Positions 26,259-39,300 of a DNA stretch of 64,000 bases are shown one piece after another (position 1 is the stretch's first letter; the number at the start of each line of letters is the position of its first letter). A program made the translations under genes and the position numbers. This stretch comes from Phaseolus vulgaris (taxonomy: Eukaryota > Streptophyta > Magnoliopsida > Fabales > Fabaceae), in the NCBI RefSeq assembly GCF_000499845.2, contig NC_023756.2, positions 47,984,379 to 48,048,378 of the forward strand, in the 5' to 3' direction. The notes under the pieces were generated by a model that worked only from the letters and a program-made list of their open reading frames with translations, did not search any database and was not told the origin of the DNA.

Positions 26259-26464
26259 TGCACCTGGAGTCTCATCAAGAGATCAGAACTGTGTTTATAT
26301 CTGAAACGGTTCTTGCTAAATTCTTGGCGAACTCGTTCCACTTCAGCTCGCTCTTCTTCGCTTCCAAGTTGTGGATCGAACTCCCAGAACTGTCTTCCCA
26401 TGTGGTTGTTCATGCTTCTCACTGTCTCCTCCTCCTTCTTCTCTGACACCTTCAGCTTCCACAT
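19735..26464 (-). CDS. Oxidosqualene cyclase A, lanosterol/cycloartenol-synthase-like
   Basis: Seventeen exons on the minus strand join in frame to 757 residues: 26464-26264, 26137-25961, 24984-24895, 24805-24611, 24526-24275, 23665-23477, 22773-22660, 22538-22416, 22314-22192, 21720-21622, 21270-21214, 21141-21095, 21005-20862, 20761-20584, 20423-20343, 20241-20158, 19854-19735. It starts MWKLKV, keeps the catalytic DCTAE (Asp481), several QW-type repeats and the VEC cysteine that hydrogen-bonds to the catalytic Asp in this family. Overall it is nearest the cycloartenol/lanosterol clade: [24 protein letters not shown]. Odd residues: MWCHTR instead of [15 protein letters not shown] instead of DHGWPISDC (cycloartenol synthase), and DYQCVEC instead of DYPYVEC. 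Asn at the His477 position is a lanosterol-synthase trait, but Ser at 481 is neither Ile nor Val. The usual intron after FHPG is missing. Intron 3 begins GC, not GT. It is divergent from cycloartenol synthase, 3.9 kb away. The product cannot be predicted safely. Confidence 0.92.
21845..22035 (-). mobile_element. TRIM-like repeat copy A in OSC-A intron 9
   Basis: Read on the minus strand it gives CACCCATAATATATTGTC, CACTCTCGACGTGTGAGAG, GGAGATCTCATATTGATTAG and AAGTGGGTGCAAACCTCACTT. These match the right half of the copy at 25088-25415 on the plus strand. It is a partial copy, in the reverse orientation relative to that one. Confidence 0.7.
25088..25415 (+). mobile_element. TRIM-like element copy B in OSC-A intron 2
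   Basis: Two direct repeats starting TGTTGGAGATC lie at 25088 and 25333, each continuing CACA-C-GATT...GAGATTA/AGAAATTA, GCATTT-ATA and GTGGGTGCAAACCTCAC or a diverged equivalent. The roughly 130-bp stretch between them has no coding potential. Short terminal direct repeats beginning TGTTGGA, separated by a tiny internal region, fit a terminal-repeat retrotransposon in miniature. Sequences of this kind are widespread in legume introns (from memory). Confidence 0.65.
26216..26255. repeat. (TA)n microsatellite in OSC-A intron 1
   Basis: About 19 uninterrupted TA units inside the 126-bp first intron of OSC-A, starting only a few bases from the 5' splice site (exon 1 ends at 26264). Confidence 0.9.
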
Positions 26465-28618
26465 CTTACTCTCTTTCTCTCTCTGTGTATTCACTCTCTT
26501 CTCTTTTTAAACATCTCCACTCTTTTAATTAATTCATCTCAGAGGACAATAATTCTGATATTTATGTATAATAGTAATGAGAAATAATATGAACAACATT
26601 CAAAACAAAGGGAAAAACAAAACTGTCTCTCTCTGCACTGTTTTTTGTTTGTACCAAGTCTCCATTTTGAACAGCCCAATCATTTCAATTTTCACATGTA
26701 TGGGACATATATCAATCTTAATTTATTTATTTATATTAGATTGCAAAGGCATATCACATTATGAAGGATTTTATTGATTTTTTTAATCTCAATCATTCGT
26801 ATATAAATAATCACATGCTCTAACATAATCATTCATATATAAATAATCACATGCTCTAATAACATAAACAAAGACTCTCATTTTATATATTACATTTTAT
26901 TCTTAAATAACAAAAATGTACAAGGAAGAGATGTGTATAATAAGTTGGTTTAATTTAAAAAATCATTTTATTGGTATGATAGATTTTTTTTTAATTTTTT
27001 TTTAAAAATTCTTTATGAATAGATATAATCTATTTATGTAATGTTTTTGTTAACATGAGTTTTGTTACTTGAGATGTCAGCACTGAAATGTTAAGTTGTA
27101 TAATAAAATCAAACACGAAAGCTTTATAAAAAAAATAATAAAAATGTGTTTTTTTTAAACGGAGGTTGAATGCACATTAAATAGTTATTAAAAACATTTA
27201 GAAGTATTTATATCACTCTTTATATTATGACGGTTAAGATTTATTTGCATACTATAAAATAGCTTGAATTTATTTGAGAATGTATCTCAAACCAATCAAA
27301 CAAAAAGAAAATATAATATATAGAAAGAAGTTCTATATAAACAAGAGGTCAATTCAATCTTCAAATTACTATAACCATCCATATGATATTTGTTACTGTT
27401 TTAAAACTATTTAAAATTAGGTTTATTTTATTGAATGAAAAAATAACTTATCAATTTGGATTCGATACGATATGGATACATGTAGCATCAGTATGTTTGC
27501 AAGAGATTAATTGAATAGAATAATTTGAGTAAACTGCTAAAAATAATAAAAATATTAATTATTATTATCTTGGCAAAAAAATATTATTAAAATTTAAAAT
27601 TAGACCATTATAGTTAAAGGATAATTGACTTATGTAATTTCAAATATTTTAAAATTGTAAAAAATTAAAATGAATTTATTTAATTTAATTTTTATCATAA
27701 GTTTATAAAAGAAAATCCAATTTCAATAGTAATACTTCCTGTTTCAAAATTTCTTTGAATGTTTTAAATTAATCTGTACAAAGATTCACAATTATTTCTT
27801 TTAGTGTACTATATATGACTAATATGAGTACTAAATTTTATTTTAAAATAAAAAGATAAACCTTTTTGTTTTAGTAATCTCTTTTTTGTAAGAAATTGTA
27901 ATATTTTCACGTGTAATTGTTTGAAAATTTCAGAATTTTTAATTCTTTTTTATTTTCCTTCTACTTTAGATTTCAACTCATGAACTTTTATTCAAGAGAA
28001 AAGTTTATTCCTATTGTGTCATTTTATAATTACTATTTTTATTTCCCTTCTATAATAGTAACTTTTATCTTCTTTTAATTGCTTACATAAATTAAATTAA
28101 TTGAGTGCAATTTGATTGGCAGGAATAGTTGTTTTATTATTCATTTATTCTCATGTTAGTTATTGTGCACACATAGCATTATATTTGGAAAGTGATTAAT
28201 TGAGTATAATTTATACATTAATTAAAGTTGAGAATTAAAAAATAGGAACTAAAATAAATCATTATATTATGAGAACATTCTTTAGTCATTAATAAATTAC
28301 ATTTAATGGTTAAAAAATGAACTGTTTTGGAAATATAGGGTCTAACTTCTTGCAGCTGAGTAAAAGGGTTGAATCTAATCGTACCTTGTTTCATGGAGGG
28401 ATCCACTTGAATGTACTTGTTCTGAATTAAGCACAGAATAATTGCCTTTAGTTTTTCCTTTTACAAGCACAACGAGTAGGAAACTAATTAAGGAAACCAA
28501 TTTTAGATTTATGTAACAATTTATTTTAATGTTTTTGTTTAATTTCTCAATAACATTGCTTGTTTTTTTTTATTTCTTTCAATTTTTTATATTTTTTTTA
28601 TAAAATACTATAATTTTA

Positions 28619-28848
28619 AGGGAATGAGAAAGTGTATCGGTCTGGGTCCGATAATTCCTACAATTCCAGTATGGGATGTCGATCGATCGTTATAAGGGAA
28701 TGAGAAAGTGTATCAGTCTAGGTCTGACAATTCCCACAATTCTAGTATTGGATGCTCACCGGTCCATATAAGGGAATGAGAAAGTGTATCGGTTTGGATC
28801 CGACAATTCCCATAATTCCAGTATCAGATGACGACTTGTGGGAATGCG
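28619..28848 (+). repeat. 76-bp tandem repeat, three copies
   Basis: Units begin at 28621, 28697 and 28773, each GGAATGAGAAAGTGTATC followed by GGT-TGG-TC-GA-AATTCC and AATTC-AGTAT-GGATG. The spacing is exactly 76 bp twice. The copies differ by scattered substitutions. It abuts the LTR-like block to the right and may be its diverged internal or sub-LTR repeat. Confidence 0.85.
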
Positions 28849-28849
28849 T

Positions 28850-29530
28850 TAAGATAAAAATGATAATTAGCACAAGCTAAATCATATGAAGAATTAAGTA
28901 ATACGTTCTTAATCACAATTATGCATGCTAATCACGATTCAATAATAAATAGTAAGTATCCATCACAAGTATAAATAGACATACACAGACAAAACAAATG
29001 TATGTTATTATTATATCATTAATTGTACCTACCTGAATACTAAATACTCACCTCAGCGTAAGATAATTGTACTGGTGAGGGTCGTACAACAAATGTAACG
29101 TCTCAAACCCCATCATTGGGTCGACCGAATATAGTCAAAACCCACGTCCGATGGACCGACCAATAACTCAAACCCAATTACGCTCAACTAGGTCAACAAA
29201 GCTAATTCGTGATTAAGAGATAGGTAATGCAACCCTAATCACGATCCAACCCCTTAAATTGGCTCAATAAGGAAAGCCCACCAAAGGTAATATAAATAAC
29301 ACATATTCCAAAAAGCAGGTACATCATTATCTACAGTACCCTGACAACCGAATGCCGAACCTTTTTACTGACTTGAGCGTCGGAGTGTCTTCTGCAAATA
29401 CCTCCATTTAGGAATCATCAGGAAATAGGAAGCCGAGGACAAAAAGGAACAAGGGAGGTAGCCAAAAAAAGTACAACCGTCCGATAGGAAAGAATAAGGC
29501 GAATTTTCTCAATGATTCTTTAGGTCTCAA
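28850..29530 (+). mobile_element. LTR-like block (Ty3/gypsy type) upstream of cycloartenol synthase
   Basis: GC content rises against AT-rich flanks. A TATA-type GTAATATAAATAAC near 29288 is followed about 85 bp later by CTGACTTGAGCGTCGGAGTG, a sequence I recognise as typical just downstream of the transcription start in plant gypsy LTRs. CATCATTGGGTCGACC and GATGGACCGACC elements precede it. No gag or pol frame is attached, so it is a solo LTR or fragment. Its ends were not fixed. Confidence 0.6.
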
Positions 29531-30328
29531 CCCTTGACCGAGAACAATAACCTTTTACATATATATGTTCGTTGAGAGCTAAAATTCGAACGTTTAAAAA
29601 TACAAGAAAAAACGTGTATAAAAAAATCAATTATTATTAGTTTCTCCAACTCGTTGTAAAAATAACACACAAAATTAATGTATAACTAACACATAACTCC
29701 AATTTTAATTATTTTAATTACATATTAGGCAGATAAGCATAGGAATAACCCCAAAGCACAAAAAAATTGGATGAGATTGAAATTAATTTTACATTTTAAG
29801 GAAGATTTGATTAACATTTTTACTTTTACGGATGAAATGTAAGTGTCCAACACTTGGAAGCACGGAAATTGTCATCTACCTACCCGTGTACAAGTGTTAA
29901 GACGCGTAGAAAAAATAAAATAAAAAAAAAGTTGCAAAACCCACGCACGGGAACTTCATTGACCCCAGTGGCAGTTGTTTTGTGGGTGCCTTGCTACCTC
30001 CGCCCCCGCCTCAGTGCCACTTCTTGTTTCTTATAAATCAATCGCAGGGATTTGAACGCTTCCAATGTTCGTTCCGTAATGCATTTCTCGCAGATGCTAT
30101 ATTTTTGCAGTGGAAGCAAATACTGAGTCAATAACCACTGCATTGGATTGCATTGCATTGCATTTCTCCTTCCCCAATTTGATTTCATTTGATTCGATTT
30201 GAATCTTCCCAGCAAACACAGGTTCATGCTGTTCCAATTGCCACTTCACTCTCAATTACTGTAATCTGTTTTTTCCATTCAGTTGCGAATTGCAATGAAT
30301 TCGTTTCTTCCCCTTTTCAGAATCAGCA

Positions 30329-33300
30329 ATGTGGAAGCTCAAGTTTGCGGAGGGAGGAAGTCCATGGCTTCGCTCGCTCAACAATCACGTCGGAAGACAG
30401 GTCTGGGAGTTCGACCCTAAGCTCGGATCACCGCAAGATCTCCTCGAGATTGAGAAAGCTCGCCAGAATTTCCACGATAATCGCTTTACCAACAAACACA
30501 GCTCTGATCTACTCATGCGCTTGCAGGTCTCTCTTCTCCTTCGTTCAATTTCTCTCTCACAATACCTCTGCATGCGCTTCTTCATTTTAATAATTTGTTA
30601 AACTTATCCCATTGGATTTTATTTCGTATCATTTTTTACTCATTTACTATGCTGTCAAACTTGTTTCATTTCTCGTATAAACTCTTTTCACTGTTTAAGT
30701 GTTTTAAAACCATCTTTCTTCCGTCTAAAACAACGTAGTTTGCAAGAGAGAACCCAATTCAGGAAGTCTTACCCAAAGTCGGGGTTGAAGATATTCAGGA
30801 TGTGACCGAAGAGGTTGTGACTAAAACTTTAAGAAGGGCTGTAACTTTCCATTCAACTCTCCAGTGTCATGACGGACACTGGCCGGGAGATTATGGAGGT
30901 CCCATGTTTCTGATGCCTGGCTTGGTAAGTCATGTGTTCAACACTTCATCTTATTTGTCAATTACCAATATTCTGGACAACACTTAGCCATTGCCTACTA
31001 CATTTTCTGTTTTCATTTGGTTTGGTATTTAGACTTTTTTTCTTCTGTCCCCGTTGATAACCATGATGAGATCCCTATACTCTGTGGGGTACACAATTAA
31101 ACAGGTGATTACTCTGTCAATTACTGGGGCACTCAATGCAGTCTTAACTGAAGAGCATAAAAAGGAAATATGTCGTTACCTCTATAACCATCAAGTAAGG
31201 ACTTCACATCATTTTGCCCCTTAATCTATGAGCTTCTCCCTGTAGTTCTCCTAATTTTAAATGTAACTGCAGAATAAGGATGGTGGATGGGGTTTGCATA
31301 TTGAAGGTCCAAGCACCATGTTTGGCTCTGTCTTGAGTTATGTTACTCTGAGATTGCTTGGTGAGGGTCCTAATGATGGACAGGGGGAGATGGAGAAGGC
31401 ACGTGACTGGATTCTAGGGCATGGCGGTGCTACGTTAATTACGTCATGGGGGAAGATGTGGCTTTCAGTTAAGATGTTAACCTTATTATGATGATAGATT
31501 TGTTGTTGTGGTGTATTTATGTCTAAATTTTTTGTGGGATAGGTACTTGGAGTGTACGAATGGTCTGGAAATAATCCCCTGCCCCCTGAGATATGGCTCC
31601 TTCCATACATTCTGCCATTTCATCCAGGTTCTTGCTCTTTATTCCATTTGCATATGCTTTAATTTGTTCACAGAGAAGACACATTGGGGAAATCTACAAA
31701 AAGGAAATGTGACAAAAATATTTACGGGGTAGGAACAACCAGCCACTTAACTGGTTAACAATGTTAATATGAACTGTTTCTAAAACTAGCAATGCTTTTG
31801 TCAATAATCCCTACAAATGTATTAGTGTGTTCTGATCAATAAGACTAACCTTTGTCTCTTTGTCAAATTATTCCACCTCCCGCCCCCCTAATGTGGTCAA
31901 GTTAAGAGGAATGAATATTTTATAGAATAATAATGGCTGTAGAATCCTGCCAAATTAATTGAAAAACCTGAGTTTGTTGTTATAGAAATAAGTTTAGTTT
32001 GGGTTGAACACGCTCTCTTAAATTTGTATAGAAGATTTATTATCCAATGTTTATACTGGAAATTTTGTTTTGTTGTTCAGTCTCTCAGAGACCTTTCGTG
32101 GTCTAGTTCTGCTGTATGAATTTTAGTTTTGGAAGAAAAAAGAAAGCTATTGCACAAATAATAATATTCAGCGATAAAGAACCTACATACTATGCTAGAA
32201 ATTTAATGTAAAACTGTTCATATGCATTCACCTAAAGCTTAAGTTTATGGAGTTGTTGGTTGGTTCCTGGCATGGCATTGTCTGAAGTCCGCTCCTTGCC
32301 ATCTTCATTCTTCTTATAAAAGGTGGAGCTTTGGCACAAGGTAGGTGGGCCTGTGCACTATCCATGCTTTCAAGTCCAAAAGCACTCTTGCATGAGGGCA
32401 TGCATTGAGATGTAATGTAAAATCATTTATATGCCTGCCTTCACCTCAAAGCTTAAGTTGGTTCTTGGCATATTGTATCCGGATTTTTTCAAAGAAAGCA
32501 TTTGTTCATGATTTCTTGTCGTATATTGTGTTCCTGAGAAAAACTTGATATTCATGAATTTTTGTGAAATGCTTTCATTATTAAATTGGTTGTTTTCTGT
32601 CATCTTGAACATAGTTTGATGTTCCATTCATTCTTTTGTAAGCTTGGAAATAAATAATTTTTTTTCTTACAGGAAAGATGTGGTGTCACTGCCGGATGGT
32701 CTATTTGCCAATGTCCTACTTATATGGAAAGAGGTTTGTTGGCCCAATCACACCGACAATATTATCTTTGAGAAAAGAGCTTTATACTGTACCATATCAT
32801 GATATTGACTGGGATCAAGCTCGCAATTTGTGTGCAAAGGTTAGTGAAACTGCTAAACTGGGTCTTTGAAATTATTGTACAATTGTTTCACTAGCTTTTT
32901 TAATTTGAGGCCCACAATAGAATATCCTTGATCTAATCATACTAATCATTGCATCGAAAGTAGCATTCGGACATTACCCCTCTCTCTTTGGCTTCTTTTT
33001 CTGCTGGAACCATATGTCAGGTTTCCTGTTCATTTGATGCTGGAACTTGCCTGAGCATTAAGTATTACTTTTATGTCATCACCATCACCAAATCTTGTCA
33101 TAATAATGTCAATCATGATGTTACTATTACTACATTCTACTTCTTTTGTCACTTCATAACCAATTTGTTTCTAGAATTCTATTTTATCACAATGCCAACC
33201 ATATCCTAAGGACAAACTTTGCTCCCTCTATAACCCCTTGCTATGGGCTATCTTATCCAGTGTCAATAATGATTTTTATATCTTTGGGGATGAACCATTT

Positions 33301-36300
33301 GTACTTGAAAGTTGGGCAATGATGTGCTAAATGGGTTAGCAATAATTGAACTCTTTATCACTACTTGGTTATGGGTGAAGTTACATGAATGGTTTTATTT
33401 CTCTACAAATAAATTTTGGCATTTGATATCTCTAACTTCCACCTACCAATTTAATAGTGCTGTAGATAAGAATTAGAGATGGATTGACTTTGCTCTTGTG
33501 CAGGAAGACTTGTACTATCCTCACCCACTCGTGCAGGATATTCTTTGGGGATCTCTACACAAGTTCCTTGAGCCAATTCTGATGCATTGGCCTGGCAAAA
33601 AGTTAAGGGAAAAGGCTATTACTTCAACAATGGAACATATACATTATGAAGATGAGAATACACGATACATTTGCATAGGTCCTGTAAATAAGGTAATTGT
33701 TGAAAGGAGTCAGGCAGCTAGGGCCTCCCTTCAAAATGTTGATTGTTCTTTAAATTTCCAGCTGTTAGTAGGAGCGTGAGAATACTGACATTCTAATAAA
33801 CTATTCGTAGTTTTCTTCTGCTGGGATGACCATTTATGTCCTCTACCTCAATTTATTTTCATTGCGTTCCCTTCCATTCTCCACTTATAAAGATTAATTT
33901 ATATTTCCATCTAAACCAGTAAATGCTTAGGAATACTAACTACCTAGTTATTATTATTCTTAATGGTTATTATTCAGGTGTTAAATATGCTTTGCTGCTG
34001 GGTGGAAGATCCAAATTCTGAGGCCTTCAAGTTGCATCTTCCAAGAATTTATGATTATCTATGGATTGCTGAAGATGGAATGAAAATGCAGGTGAACATA
34101 TAAATCAACTTATTTTCCCCTTGTCAAAATGATTAAGTGATTTTTTTATTCTATTGGACATATTCACAGATGATTGGGAATAATATAGACATCCTATACT
34201 ATAATGCTGTCTCCTTATAATGTAATATGTGGAACCAATGTTACTGCAGAAATGAGCTTTTCTTAATGTCATATGTTAGAGTCTATTAAAACAGAGTTAC
34301 AAGTTTAACTTTTAACCATTTTTTTGTTGCAGGGCTACAATGGAAGTCAACTATGGGATACTGCTTTTGCTGTCCAAGCTATTATTTCAACTAACCTCAT
34401 TGAAGAATTTGGTCCAACTATAAGAAAAGCCCATACCTATATTAAGAACTCACAGGTGTTCTTTTGAATTTATCTTTATAAGTCGCATTGATTTGCCCTT
34501 GTTGATAAGAATTTTTCTCATTTGAAAGGTTTTAGAAGATTGTCCAGGTGATCTTAATAAATGGTATCGTCACATTTCAAAAGGTGCTTGGCCTTTTTCA
34601 ACTGCAGATCATGGATGGCCAATTTCTGATTGCACAGCTGAAGGACTGAAAGTAATTATTAATAAAAACAAGTTAGACTTTCTTATTTGATTCTTCTCTC
34701 TTTATTCATGTGTTTTTTTTCAGGCTGTTCTATCATTATCCAAAATTGCACCAGAAGTAGTTGGTGAGCCATTGGAGGTGAAGCGATTATATGATTCAGT
34801 AAATGTCATTCTCTCACTACAGGTAGCTAAACTTATCATGATTCGAACCAGATAATCTGAATAGTTTGAGAAAGTATACCATGTATATCATTTTATGCTA
34901 TTACTTGTTACTATTGGTTCCTTTCATATTTATTAGGAGTGTCAAATTGTATGGATCGGATAAAAGAAATTTTATTAATCCATTTTGATCCATTAAAAAT
35001 CTGATGCATTTAATAAAAAATCTAATTCAATCCATCTATTAACAATGTTTTCATGGATGAGTTTCCAATCCATCCATAAATGTAATATTTAAAAAAGATT
35101 AAAATTATATTTTAATAAGATTCAAAAATAAACTTTTTTAAAACAAAATTTAAAAAATGGTTTTGAAAACTTCTTAGAAAGGTAAATTTAAGATTTAGTT
35201 ATGAGAAAATTGGTTGGATTAATTAAGAATTGATAGGAGGATCCATTGAATTTTGATGAATAATGGATGGATCATTACTTGTCCACAAAATAAAATGGAT
35301 GGATTTGATCCAATCAATCTTTTTTTTTTATATTTTTATAATGGATGGATTAAATGGATTGGTTTGCCACCCCTAATACTTATGATGTTAATATCAATAA
35401 GATTACTAAGTTTTTCACTGATCTTTTAAAGTCCCTGACCATGTAATATTTTGCTGCAAATTGTTTCTTATATTGCTTAACTATTAATTTTGAAAATGAA
35501 ATGCATTTTTTCTCTAAAACATTGATGAAGCTTCAGTTGTAACATAATTTGAAACAGCAAAAGGGCTAGATGTGGATTAGCTAACCGGTTATGATAGTAG
35601 TCTTTTGTTAAACTTATTCCTGATATATAATGCCTAAGTTTCAGAAATATTATTTTTTCTAGTAAAAACCCACTAGGGTACAGTGGTGTGTGTACATATG
35701 TACTTTCTCATTCATTTCCACAAGCCTAAACGTATGGTGAGATGCTATTAGCCTTTGGTTTGAGAATGAACTAAACTTAGTTTCCATTGCTTTGATGAGA
35801 GCTTTCGCTATCATTTACATAGCTGCTCACCATTTTGACTAATAATTTGGATGGAGTTTATATGTGTATATTTGCCTTTGTAAGTTGTAACATCTGTTCA
35901 TGCATTGAGTCCAGTGAATTGATTCTTTTAGCTTGGTCATTTGGTCAATTTTATTACTACTTGAGTTATGATATATACAAGAATGTAGTAGAAGAGATAA
36001 ACATGAATTTATTTTTTATATATATTTTATGTGTTTGTTTTCAGTTTTTAATTATTCACACACATTATTTTAGCTTGGTGATTTGACCAATTTTAGTATT
36101 ACTATATATACAAGAGGTGAAATTGAGTTAATTTTTTACATATATTTACTGTATTTATTTTCAGTTTTTGAAATTCAAAAGCATTTTCCCTATCTCTGCA
36201 GAACGAAGATGGTGGTTTTGCAACATATGAGCTTAAACGATCTTATAATTGGTTGGAGGTACTCCTCTATCATCATTTAGCCTATTCTCATTAGATTTTA

Positions 36301-39300
36301 GTATATCTTCTTCGAAATGTGAAAATTGTGATGGCAGGCTATGCATGTTTATCTTCCTATACAAGAATAACAATATCCATCTTTCTTGTTTTAAAGCTTC
36401 TAATTTAGAGGCAGTGTTCCTTGAGTTCCCTTTGTATGTTATGAAATATGTTACCTTGTAGATAAATTTCAATTATAATATATTATCCTTTAATTTTACT
36501 AAAAGTTTACCGGTATTCTCCTTTCTATACAAATGAATTATGATTGAAAATTGGAAATAAACAGCTAGATTACTTTAAAATTGTTGTTAGTAGGTTATTA
36601 AGGGTACTACTAAAAGTTGTTAGAAGATTCTAGAGAGCTCTATGTAATTATTACTTTAGGTGTTAAGAGTTTTCTATATATAGAGACTGATGTACTATTT
36701 CAAATCAATCAATTGCATACAAATTTTCTTTCTTTCAGATTAATCCTTCCAAGTAAAATCGTATAACTTAGTATCACGACTGCATTTTTTCAATTCATTT
36801 TGTCAGGTTGTAAAGCACAATTTTGGATTGATGCTATGAAAGAAAATACAAGTTAAATAATAGTTTATGAACAAACCTTTTTCTGGTTTCACTGGATTTA
36901 CCCTTAGGTTTCAGAATTATGGCTCAATAACTGGTCCTGAGAATTTGGGTGGTTGTTTTTTGGATTAATTTTAATATATAAGCTCAAAATGTTGATATTG
37001 GTAATGCTTTCTCCGTTGTCAGTTAATCAATCCTGCTGAAACATTTGGTGACATCGTTATTGATTATCCGTAAGCTATCAAATTCTTGTTAAATATCAGT
37101 TTTTGCATTCCTCCTCCACCATTTTAATTTTTTATTTTAACTTTTTGATGGCTCCTTATGTTCTCTGTAGTTATGTGGAATGCTCATCAGCAGCAATTCA
37201 AGCTTTGGCATCATTTAGGAAATTATATCCCGGACATCGCCGAGAAGAAATACAACGTTGTATAGAGAAAGCTGCTGCCTTCATTGAAAAAATACAAACT
37301 TCAGATGGTTCATGGTATGCTCCTCCCATTTGGGAATTTTCTATTCATATTGTGTATAGTGGTGAAGTGTGTTTTTTGGGGTATGCATACATCTCATATT
37401 TGGTATACTCTTTTTTTTCCTGTCTGCTTCTATTTCTGCATGGATTTGTTTTGAACTTTCTTTGTTAAGTTTATCTCTAATCACTCAAACTGCTAAATAG
37501 GTATGGTTCTTGGGGTGTTTGCTTCACTTATGGTGCTTGGTTTGGTATAAAAGGATTGATTGCTGCTGGAAAGACTTTCAGTAATTGCTCAAGCATCAGG
37601 AAAGCTTGTGAATTTCTGCTGTCCAAGCAGCTGCCTTCCGGTGGCTGGGGAGAGAGTTATCTGTCCTGTCAAAATAAGGTCAACTTTGTTGTTTCTAATG
37701 TCAATATCAGTTTTTTTTTTCACTCTGCTCAATGGCAAGCACCAACTAGTCAATATTTCTATGACCATTGTCTTGTGGTTAAATGATTTTATAGGATACA
37801 ATCAAAATATTAGAATATTATTTATGATATTTAGTTTATAGTTTAATTCCCTAAAATGAGATGATGACACTTGCAGGACCATCATTTAGTTGTTGGTATA
37901 TTTTTAGGCTGTATAAATGTACCCTTCTTATCTATGAATCAATGAATGAAGAATATTGCCGACCAAAACAAATTGAATGAAGAATATCAATGTTTACGCT
38001 TTATAGCTTTAATGGTAGAATTTTAGGGTATTTTCCATAGACAGTTATTTGCTTCCTATCAAGTGGCGTTTTTATCAGCTTACTCAGCTCTCAAATTCAC
38101 TACCATTAATAAAGCTATAAAGAAGATAAACCTAAACATTAACATCTCTCTTTCATAGGTAAGAAAGGTGCATCTATGTAGCCTAAAACATACGTATTTT
38201 GATTTTATTTTTCACACCTATTTTATTTTCACTCATATTCAGCTCTCTCTCTTTCTTTTCGCTTTCCTTCTCTTTATTTCTTTCCTCTCTACTAAACGTA
38301 GTATAAGTGGTTAATAAAGTGTTGATATTTTGTTTGGGTCCCCGAGATGAAAAGTAGAGAAAGAGAGAGAACTGCAAAAACAAGGAGAGAAGAGAAATAA
38401 TAACAAACAGAGCAAGAGATATTAGAAATTCCACAACCTCAAGGGTTTCCCTCTAAAACCAAATTTTGGTTCTGCTATTGATCATGGCAGAATGAATTTC
38501 ATAACAGCGGGTATCGAATTCAACTTCCCAAGTGATGCCCGTAGTTTACTAACTCACTCCCTATGTCCCAATTAACTCGATTCCTACAGTACCTTTGGAT
38601 GTCCGTGCCAACTGTTGGCATGGGTGGCATCAAATGCGTTCTGGGTAGTTAACTGTACAATGAAATTAATAGCATTAGTGGATTCAGAATTTCACAATTT
38701 GTTTTAAACACCGAGGGAAATGCAGTACTATCTCAATTTCTGTGTAAAACATAAATTTCATATATTTGTCCTTAGAGAAGTGGAATGTAGTAGTTACCTG
38801 TAAAATAATATAAAAGGAAAACGCACTTCAAGAAGATGAAATAATGAACATAATTATTACAGGTGGTTGTAGAAATGTACTTTGCATCAAGATTTTAAAT
38901 TAACACCGAGCTGGATACTTTTTGCAATTTAATTGATGAGATTTCTTGAGTAATCTTTCTAGCAATTTGTCTTTGTTCAGGTGTATTCAAATCTAGAAGG
39001 CAACAGGTCTCATGCGGTAAACACTGGGTGGGCTATGTTGGCTCTTATTGATGCTGGACAGGTATGATGCAAAGTTTACCACTTTTGTAATGCAGCCATT
39101 GATGAGTTTGTTGCATAGCTCCCATTTTTCAATTATAGTAGGACAATTAATCATTAGTTTTAGAAAGGACGATTCTGCTTTTTAGTTAAGTAGTTTAGAG
39201 ACAGCTACAAGGGTTGTGCTGGGTGTAAGGTTGCTGCCCTGTACAGGTTTGAATCTTGGAAATAGCATCTCTGCTGGCTAGGGTTAGGCTGCTTACATCT

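Larger units (their letters stand above)
26465..30328. other. Divergent intergenic region between OSC-A and cycloartenol synthase
   Basis: A 3.9-kb head-to-head spacer. The first half next to OSC-A is very AT-rich and featureless apart from a diverged ~37-bp tandem unit at about 26784-26870 (TATAAATAATCACATGCTCTAA twice). The second half holds a 76-bp tandem array and an LTR-like block described separately. The last 400 bp before the cycloartenol synthase ATG are less AT-rich with repeated GCATTG units and probably hold its core promoter and 5' UTR. Confidence 0.6.

Noticed and set aside
28619..28848. Regularly spaced repeats resembling a CRISPR array
   Set aside because: Units are 76 bp back to back with no unique spacers, in plant DNA beside an LTR-like block; this is a tandem repeat.
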